Shown here piece by piece: positions 61,003 through 64,000 of a stretch of DNA of 64,000 nucleotides. The position numbers and the translations under genes were made by a program. Every line of letters starts with the position of its first letter. The first letter of the stretch is position 1. A model generated the notes under the pieces. It ran no database searches and was not told where the DNA came from. It worked only from the letters and a program-made list of their open reading frames with translations. Source of the stretch: Mobilitalea torta (lineage in GTDB: Bacteria; Bacillota; Clostridia; Lachnospirales; Lachnospiraceae). The stretch covers positions 1-64,000 of the forward strand of contig NZ_JBNPXH010000011.1 of the NCBI RefSeq assembly GCF_050433395.1. The letters run 5' to 3'.

Positions 61003-61572
61003 ATGAGCGAAGGTCTTTATGAAATGGTGGAGTCCGGCCCTGTTATTGCGGCCATTAAAGACGAAGAAGGTCTGAAGAAATGCTGTGAACTAGAGGAAAT
61101 CCGTGTGGTGTTCATTTTGTACGGGGACATTCTGAAGATTGAGGAGATTGTTAAAAAGGTAAAAGAAAACGGAAAGGTAGCTATCGTACACGTGGATCTG
61201 CTTTCCGGGCTTGCGTCGAAGGAAATAGCAGTGGACTTTATCAAAAGGAATACCGTGGCGGACGGGATTATATCCACGAAGCCTGCGCTGATCCGAAGAG
61301 CCAAGGAAATCGGACTTTATACGGTGATGCGGTTTTTCCTCCTTGATTCAATGGCATTTGACAGTATTGAAAAACAATTGTCCCAGGTGCGCCCGGATTT
61401 TGTTGAAGTTCTTCCCGGAGCCATGCCGAAGGTTATTAAGAAGCTTTGTGAAAGCCATAAAACTCCTATTATTGCAGGAGGACTGATATCGGATAAGGAG
61501 GATATCATGAGCGCGCTCAACGCAGGGGCCATAGCGGTATCTTCCACAAATGCAAAGGTTTGGGGGATGTAG
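61003..61572 (+). CDS. glpP: Glycerol-3-phosphate-responsive antiterminator GlpP
   Basis: The 189-residue regulator starts at ATG 61003 after GGGAGGCTTCAGG. The TIM-barrel-like family pattern is clear: PVIAAIKDEEGLKKCCE, VVFILYGDILKIEEIV, VAIVHVDLLSGLASKEIAVDFI, ADGIISTKPALIRRAKEIGL, LLDSMAF, DFVEVLPGAMPKVI and IIAGGLISDKEDI. It senses glycerol-3-phosphate and binds leader RNA. It is followed two bases later by the dehydrogenase. Confidence 0.95.
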   Translation: MSEGLYEMVESGPVIAAIKDEEGLKKCCELEEIRVVFILYGDILKIEEIVKKVKENGKVAIVHVDLLSGLASKEIAVDFIKRNTVADGIISTKPALIRRAKEIGLYTVMRFFLLDSMAFDSIEKQLSQVRPDFVEVLPGAMPKVIKKLCESHKTPIIAGGLISDKEDIMSALNAGAIAVSSTNAKVWGM

Positions 61573-61574
61573 AT

Positions 61575-63011
61575 ATGCGGTATGATGTGATTATTATCGG
61601 GGCGGGAGTTTCGGGATGCGCCGTTGCCCGTGAGCTATCCCGCTATGAGCTTAAGGTGTTTGTACTGGAAAAGGAGGAGGATGTCTGTTCAGGCACCTCC
61701 AAGGCGAACAGTGCCATTATACATGCCGGATATGATGCCGAGGAGGGAACCCTCAAGGCAAAGCTGAATGTAGAAGGAAACCGGATGATGGATGAGCTGT
61801 GCCGGGAGCTGGAGATTCCCTTCAAACGCAACGGTTCCCTTGTGGTATGCACGGATGAGAACGATTTGGAGAGGTTAGATCGCCTGTATCAAAGAGGGCT
61901 CAAAAACGGAGTAAAGGGTCTTAGAATCATAGGACGAACGGAGCTTCTATCCATGGAACCCAATGTGTCGCAGGAAGGGATAGCGGCACTTTACGCCCCG
62001 ACGGCAGGCATCATTTGCCCTTTTACTTTAAATATTGCCATGGCGGAAAATGCCTTCGAAAACGGAGCGGAATTTTCCTTTCATACGGAAGTAACCGGAA
62101 TAGAAAAATCTCAGGAAGGCTATCAAATAACCACAACAAAAGGAATTTTCACTTCCCGGTGGGTTGTAAACGCGGCGGGAGTCTATGCGGATACCATTCA
62201 CAATATGATAAGTGAAAACAAGATAAAAATCAATCCAAGAAGAGGCGATTACTATCTTCTTGACAAATCTGCGGGAGATCATGTTTCGAAAACCATATTT
62301 GAACTTCCAGGGAGATACGGAAAAGGAGTTCTGGTGGCTCCTACGATCCATGGAAATCTGCTTGTAGGTCCTACGGCAATCGAGGTTTCTGATAAAGAAG
62401 GGACGGATACTACAGCCGAAGGAATGTCACAGATCAATGGAAAAAGCAGGCGTACCGTCAGAAACCTTCCTCTTAATACGGTAATTACCTCCTTTGCAGG
62501 GCTTCGGGCCGATGCGGGGAAGGATTTCATGATCAAAGAACTGCAAGAAGCGGAGCGGTTTATTGACTGCGCCGGAATAAAATCGCCGGGCCTTACCGCC
62601 GCTCCGGCCATAGGTAAAATGGTGGCGGACATGATAACGGAAAAAGCAGATCCAAAGAAGAAGGCCAATTATATATATACAAGAAAGGCTGTACCGCAAT
62701 TAAATGAAATGAGCTTCGAGGAGCGTAAGGCGCTCATCAATCAAAATCCCGCCTATGGCAATATCATTTGCAGGTGTGAGATGATCTCGGAGGGAGAGAT
62801 TGTAGACGCAATCAACAGGCCGTTAGGAGCAAGAACCCTTGACGGGGTCAAGCGGAGAGCCAGGGCTGGCTCAGGCCGCTGCCAGGCAGGCTTTTGCATG
62901 CCCAGAACCATGGAGATTATTGCAAGGGAGCTAAACTGCAGTATCGAAGAGGTAAGAAAAAACGGTATGAATTCCAACATAATTCTCGGTAAAAATAAGG
63001 ATAGTCTGTAG
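61575..63011 (+). CDS. glpA: Glycerol-3-phosphate dehydrogenase, GlpA-like FAD enzyme
   Basis: The 478-residue flavoprotein oxidises glycerol-3-phosphate to dihydroxyacetone phosphate. It starts at ATG 61575 after GGGGGATG. The FAD motif is VIIIGAGVSGCAVARELSRYELKVFVLEKE, followed by SGTSKANSAIIHAGYD. The DAO-type barrel ends near residue 380. A C-terminal BFD-like 2Fe-2S domain has four cysteines: ICRCEMISEGEI and GSGRCQAGFC. In anaerobes these enzymes work with the next two subunits. Confidence 0.9.
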   Translation: MRYDVIIIGAGVSGCAVARELSRYELKVFVLEKEEDVCSGTSKANSAIIHAGYDAEEGTLKAKLNVEGNRMMDELCRELEIPFKRNGSLVVCTDENDLERLDRLYQRGLKNGVKGLRIIGRTELLSMEPNVSQEGIAALYAPTAGIICPFTLNIAMAENAFENGAEFSFHTEVTGIEKSQEGYQITTTKGIFTSRWVVNAAGVYADTIHNMISENKIKINPRRGDYYLLDKSAGDHVSKTIFELPGRYGKGVLVAPTIHGNLLVGPTAIEVSDKEGTDTTAEGMSQINGKSRRTVRNLPLNTVITSFAGLRADAGKDFMIKELQEAERFIDCAGIKSPGLTAAPAIGKMVADMITEKADPKKKANYIYTRKAVPQLNEMSFEERKALINQNPAYGNIICRCEMISEGEIVDAINRPLGARTLDGVKRRARAGSGRCQAGFCMPRTMEIIARELNCSIEEVRKNGMNSNIILGKNKDSL

Positions 63012-63028
63012 ACAGGGAGAATAGCACA

Positions 63029-64000
63029 ATGAAAAACGTAGATATTGTGATAATTGGCGGCGGCCCTGCGGGACTTGCTGCGGCGATAGCAGCAAAAAAT
63101 AACAAATGCAAAAGCGTCCTCATCCTTGAACGGGATAAGGAGCTGGGAGGGATACTGAATCAATGTATCCATAATGGATTTGGCCTTCATACCTTCCAGG
63201 AGGAGCTGACCGGGCCGGAATACGCAGCGCGCTACATTGAGCAGGTGAAGGAGCTTAACATTGAATATAAGCTGAACACCATGGTTATTGAGATAAATAA
63301 ACAGAAGCAAATTACAGCAGTAAATCAGAGGGACGGACTATTCCAGATCGAAGCGAAGGCGATTATACTCGCAATGGGATGCCGGGAACGCCCCAGGGGA
63401 GCCCTTAATATACCGGGCTTTCGTCCCGCGGGAATATTTTCGGCGGGCACTGCCCAGCGTCTTGTCAACCGGGAAGGATATCTTCCGGGGAGAGAGGTGG
63501 TTATCCTGGGTTCCGGCGATATTGGGTTAATCATGGCAAGAAGAATGACGCTGGAGGGGGCAAAGGTAAAAGTCGTTGCAGAGATTATGCCTTATTCGGG
63601 AGGGCTCACCCGAAATATCGTACAATGCCTCGATGATTTTGGAATACCGCTGAAGCTAAGCCATACACTGACTGAGATTCAGGGGAAGGAAAGAGTTACG
63701 GGAGTCACCATAGCCCGGGTGGATGAAAACAGAAAGCCGATTCCCGGGACGGAGGAATATTACCCGTGTGATACCGTGCTTTTTTCGGTAGGGCTTATTC
63801 CCGAAAATGAGCTTTCCAGAGGTATGGGTATCGCTTTAGATCCCGTTACTTCAGGGCCGGTAGTGAATGAACAGCTTGAAACAAGCATGGAAGGGGTATA
63901 TGCCTGCGGGAATGTACTTCACGTACATGATCTGGTGGACTATGTGTCAGAGGAAGCTGCCCTGGCCGGTGAACATGCCGCCAGGTATGTAACCGGAGAA
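63029..64000 (+). CDS. FAD-dependent oxidoreductase, second subunit of the glycerol operon (runs off window)
   Basis: At least 324 residues are seen; the 3' end lies beyond the window. It starts with an FAD Rossmann motif (DIVIIGGGPAGLAAAIAAKNN), LILERDKELGGILNQCIHNGFGLH, and a second nucleotide-binding site VVILGSGDIGLIMARRM, then the ATG-type motif LETSMEGVYACGNVLHVHDLVD. This is the NADH-oxidase-like protein that follows GlpA in clostridial glycerol operons; a small iron-sulfur protein gene usually comes next. It begins 17 bases after glpA with AGGGAGA as ribosome site. Confidence 0.88.
   Translation, partial: MKNVDIVIIGGGPAGLAAAIAAKNNKCKSVLILERDKELGGILNQCIHNGFGLHTFQEELTGPEYAARYIEQVKELNIEYKLNTMVIEINKQKQITAVNQRDGLFQIEAKAIILAMGCRERPRGALNIPGFRPAGIFSAGTAQRLVNREGYLPGREVVILGSGDIGLIMARRMTLEGAKVKVVAEIMPYSGGLTRNIVQCLDDFGIPLKLSHTLTEIQGKERVTGVTIARVDENRKPIPGTEEYYPCDTVLFSVGLIPENELSRGMGIALDPVTSGPVVNEQLETSMEGVYACGNVLHVHDLVDYVSEEAALAGEHAARYVTGE

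Overview
The window looks like a Lachnospiraceae-type (Clostridia, Firmicutes) gut anaerobe, probably a draft or metagenome assembly. The signs are a T-box on metG, a GlpP-controlled glycerol operon, a CUT1 sugar transporter with glycoside hydrolases, hydroxylamine reductase, DUF1846, many TTG/GTG starts after strong AGGAGG sites, and abundant serine-recombinase elements. A run of 97 N inside a Pro-Asp-Pro-Thr repeat marks an assembly gap.

Left part (1-15.6 kb): a battered accessory region. A serine recombinase gene is split into an N-terminal half (81-409, + strand) and a C-terminal half (10469-9252, - strand). The halves would rejoin exactly at an AA dinucleotide, which implies a roughly 10-kb inversion. 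Inside lie a truncated c-di-GMP riboswitch, DUF4314 and KilA-N genes, a P-loop kinase, a peroxiredoxin, a DUF1275 membrane protein, a GH5 cellulase-type lipoprotein and an HTH/C39-like protein cut at its N-terminus. From 10470 runs a mobilizable element with an intact large serine recombinase, a MobP-type relaxase with a second gene nested out of frame, MobC, a candidate oriT and a DUF6076 cargo gene.

Middle part (15.9-39 kb): an LPxTG-type von Willebrand A adhesin, a truncated class B sortase, and a compact type I-C cas operon (cas5-cas8c-cas7-cas3, with an internal cas11c start). This operon has no adaptation genes, no array in the window and a Cas5 that seems to lack its processing residues. 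Next comes a phage-satellite-like module: a primase-helicase broken by a 3.1-kb insertion sequence, an HK97-like capsid protein, TnpW and a second serine recombinase. That recombinase is cut at the same codon as the first, and the sequence switches there to GC-rich remnants of an integrative element (secreted protein, LuxR- and XRE-type regulators, SLOG protein, ArdA fragment). The accessory block ends at a tRNA-Ala gene.

Right part (39.3-64 kb): ordinary chromosome. It holds DUF1846; a carbohydrate locus (GH2, GH43, divergent ArsR-like regulator, solute-binding protein and two permeases); an SRAP protein; a type II restriction-modification pair; and a nitrosative-stress regulon (hemerythrin, a conserved protein, Hcp and a Crp/Fnr regulator) tied together by two copies of a TGTAGC-N4-GCTACA operator. 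It ends with metG and its T-box leader, an AAA ATPase, and glpP with a glycerol-3-phosphate dehydrogenase operon that runs off the window.
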